From contig JABVXU010000119.1 in the NCBI GenBank assembly GCA_013365365.1, forward strand, positions 1 to 64,000: 64,000 bases of DNA. Direction: 5' to 3'. The translations under genes and the position numbers were made by a program. Origin of the DNA: Cruorifilaria tuberocauda. Taxonomy: Eukaryota > Nematoda > Chromadorea > Rhabditida > Onchocercidae. Positions 62,129 through 64,000 of this stretch are shown here, in pieces (positions within the stretch are counted from its first letter, which is position 1; every line of letters starts with the position of its first letter). The notes below the pieces were generated by a model. It saw only the letters and a program-made list of their open reading frames with translations, searched no databases and was not told the DNA's origin.

Positions 62129-64000
62129 ATGCAAGTTCTTTCTGCAAGCGACGTCAAAATTTACAATTTAAGTGCAGGCAAATCAATCCCAGACTGGATA
62201 ACTGATCGGAAAAGACGCAGATTGGAACAAAACGATATAGGTGTGAATTTCGCGCACCTTTGCAAATTATCCATCTTTTCAATATATTTAGTTATTCATG
62301 AAACTTTTAATTCTATAATTTCTTGACAGATCTGAGAAGAAGAATACAGTTGATACAGGATTTTAACATGCCCGATATTAGCAATACAGTTACAGTATCC
62401 CCTGACGGACGTTATATATTTGCCACAGGTATGACAATTCAGTCTTTATAACGCTTTTATTTAAGTTTTCTTCTTACATAGTAGTGGTACGAATGATCCT
62501 ATGATTGAACAGCAACAGTATGTTCAGCAACTGAGCTGACAGTATTTTTAGGTAACATTTCCCTTCAGTGCTACTTTTCAGTTGTATACAAAATTTAAAT
62601 TACGAAAAGAAAACTTCTCTTATAATCTTACTGTTTGTCTTTTATTAGTGGATTATACTGTATGAACTGTAGCAAATATTCAAAAACTGATATGGAATAA
62701 GTCATATTTTCAGAAATGCAGTCAGTCGCACGTGTTCAAGATCCTACATATCTTTTATATATTTAGGTATCTACAGACCGGTTCTGAAGTGTTTTGATGT
62801 GAGTGATTTGTCGTTAAAGTTCTCACGTGGTCTCGATGCAGATGTTGTGAAAATGGCTATTCTTAGTGATGATTATTCCAAAGTAGGCTACATATTTTGG
62901 CAAACATTGACTATAAAGCAACTGGATTGGAGACAATATTATCATAATAGCCATATGCGATATTTTTCCTGCTCTAATATTTCCTTTTTATCAGTTTGTG
63001 ACTGTTTAAGTTTTTCAATGTTTTGAAAGCATGTTGACAAGTTTATTTCATTGAAGGAGTTTCATCAACTATATTCGTTGCATATTTTTACAAGAAGGTC
63101 GTTTTTTTTTCAGTTTGTGTTGTTGGAGGAAGAACGGTATGTGGAGATGCATGTGGCTTATGGAAGGTATTTCAGGATGAGGATACCAAAATTTGGTCAT
63201 GATATGGCTTTTTGTCGTGAAGTGAGTGACCTCTACATTGTAGGAAGTAGGTAAGTAGGCTGGATATATTTTTGTTAATATTTTTATGAAAACCACGTTA
63301 TAAGTTAGAACTTGTTTGCTTCTATTATTCCATTTCTTAAATGTGAGGCTTCTTTACTAAACTGATTTTAAGCTATTATGCTTTTCCTCTTATTACATTC
63401 GGTTCCTCTATTTAAAGGGCAAATATTCGATTCAGGCATTTTTTTATTCATCTTCCATCGCACGTTTAAAGGAAAATTAAAATAGAAAGCACACTTAATT
63501 CTTCTCCTCTCTTTTAACAATGTAAATAATGTTGTTTTCGTCTCACTGATTCTTTAAGGGGCAGGTTAATTGTATTTGCCTTTTTATTGAATGTTGGACC
63601 AATGCTTATTAATTAAACAAACTTCTATGGAAATGGGATGATTGATGGAAATTTGGTAAAAATTATCGTGATTACAGCAGCGAAATTTTCCGCCTAAACT
63701 TGGAAGAAGGGAAGTTTTTAACGCCTCTAATAACTTCATCTTCGTCACTGACATGTTGTGAGTTCAACAAAGATCATCAGTTGTTTATCTGTGGGACAAA
63801 TGATGGTCGAATTGAAGCTTGGGATCATAGAGACGGAGATCGATGTGGCATTCTTAACTGTGCTTTACATTTTAAAACAAATAACAGGCAGTTTCAAGCT
63901 ATTCGATTTTTATTACTGTTGTATGTAACTTAGCCTTTCTGTTACACCAGTTGATTTGTTTTACATGCCATTTTCCATTTGCTTTCACGAAATGCTAAAT
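62129..64000 (+). CDS. NOL10: Nucleolar protein 10 (NOL10), N-terminal part, cut by the window end
   Basis: Five exons: 62129-62240, 62330-62428, 62767-62882, 63114-63250, 63678-63920 (donor GTATGT), then running out of the window; about 235 residues. The N-terminus MQVLSASDVKIYNLSAGKS and the following IPDWITDRKRR match NOL10 closely and fix the start. Later family blocks: RRRIQLIQDFNMP, TVSPDGRYIFATG, LSDDYSK, RMRIPKFGHDM, SEIFRLNLEEG, GTNDGRIEAWDHRDGDRCG. NOL10 is a WD40 beta-propeller protein of the small-subunit processome (yeast Enp2) in the nucleolus (established knowledge). About two-thirds of the protein should lie to the right of the window. Confidence 0.95.

Overview
The window is nuclear DNA of a nematode, most likely a filarial/spirurid parasite or close relative. 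It is AT-rich. Genes are split into many short exons with TTTCAG-type acceptors, and the conserved proteins match nematode orthologues best: LET-60 Ras and DEB-1 vinculin are almost diagnostic. I see no bacterial-type operons, rRNA, tRNA or CRISPR array, and no intact transposon.

Layout, left to right: a CCDC51/MITOK mitochondrial channel gene (minus, 5' end unresolved); vinculin deb-1 (plus, 5380-12904, complete); TAF13 (minus, 13489-14096); telomerase reverse transcriptase (minus, 14492 to about 18072, N-terminal exons only partly resolved); an AT-rich stretch of about 7 kb with two unrecognised minus-strand exon sets and an A-rich fold-back candidate; PGM3/AGM1 phosphoacetylglucosamine mutase (plus, 25378-29428, complete); NOP9 (minus, 29796-33366); let-60 Ras (minus, 35655-36503, complete); an unrecognised multi-exon gene (minus, 38246 to about 41338); a very long KMT2E/SETD5-type PHD+SET gene like set-9/set-26 (minus, 45602-59004, 36 exons); and the first five exons of NOL10 (plus, 62129 to the window end).

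Exon chains were assembled by hand from homology plus splice sites. In vinculin, PGM3, let-60, TAF13, NOP9 and the resolved part of TERT every splice phase closes. The SET gene also closes, with one junction uncertain. The predicted lengths fall near those of the families (981, 551, 183, 122, 617 and about 1864 aa).

The genes are a mixed set and do not form one pathway: adhesion (vinculin), Ras signalling, hexosamine synthesis, ribosome biogenesis (NOP9, NOL10), chromatin (SET gene), basal transcription (TAF13), telomere maintenance (TERT) and mitochondrial K+ flux (CCDC51). TERT and TAF13 lie head to tail 395 bp apart and may be co-transcribed. The most interesting items are the TERT gene with a full RNA-binding domain, an exact 26-bp copy of its motif C coding sequence inside its own upstream region, the unrecognised gene at 38-41 kb, and several exon-like islands with no recognisable homologue.
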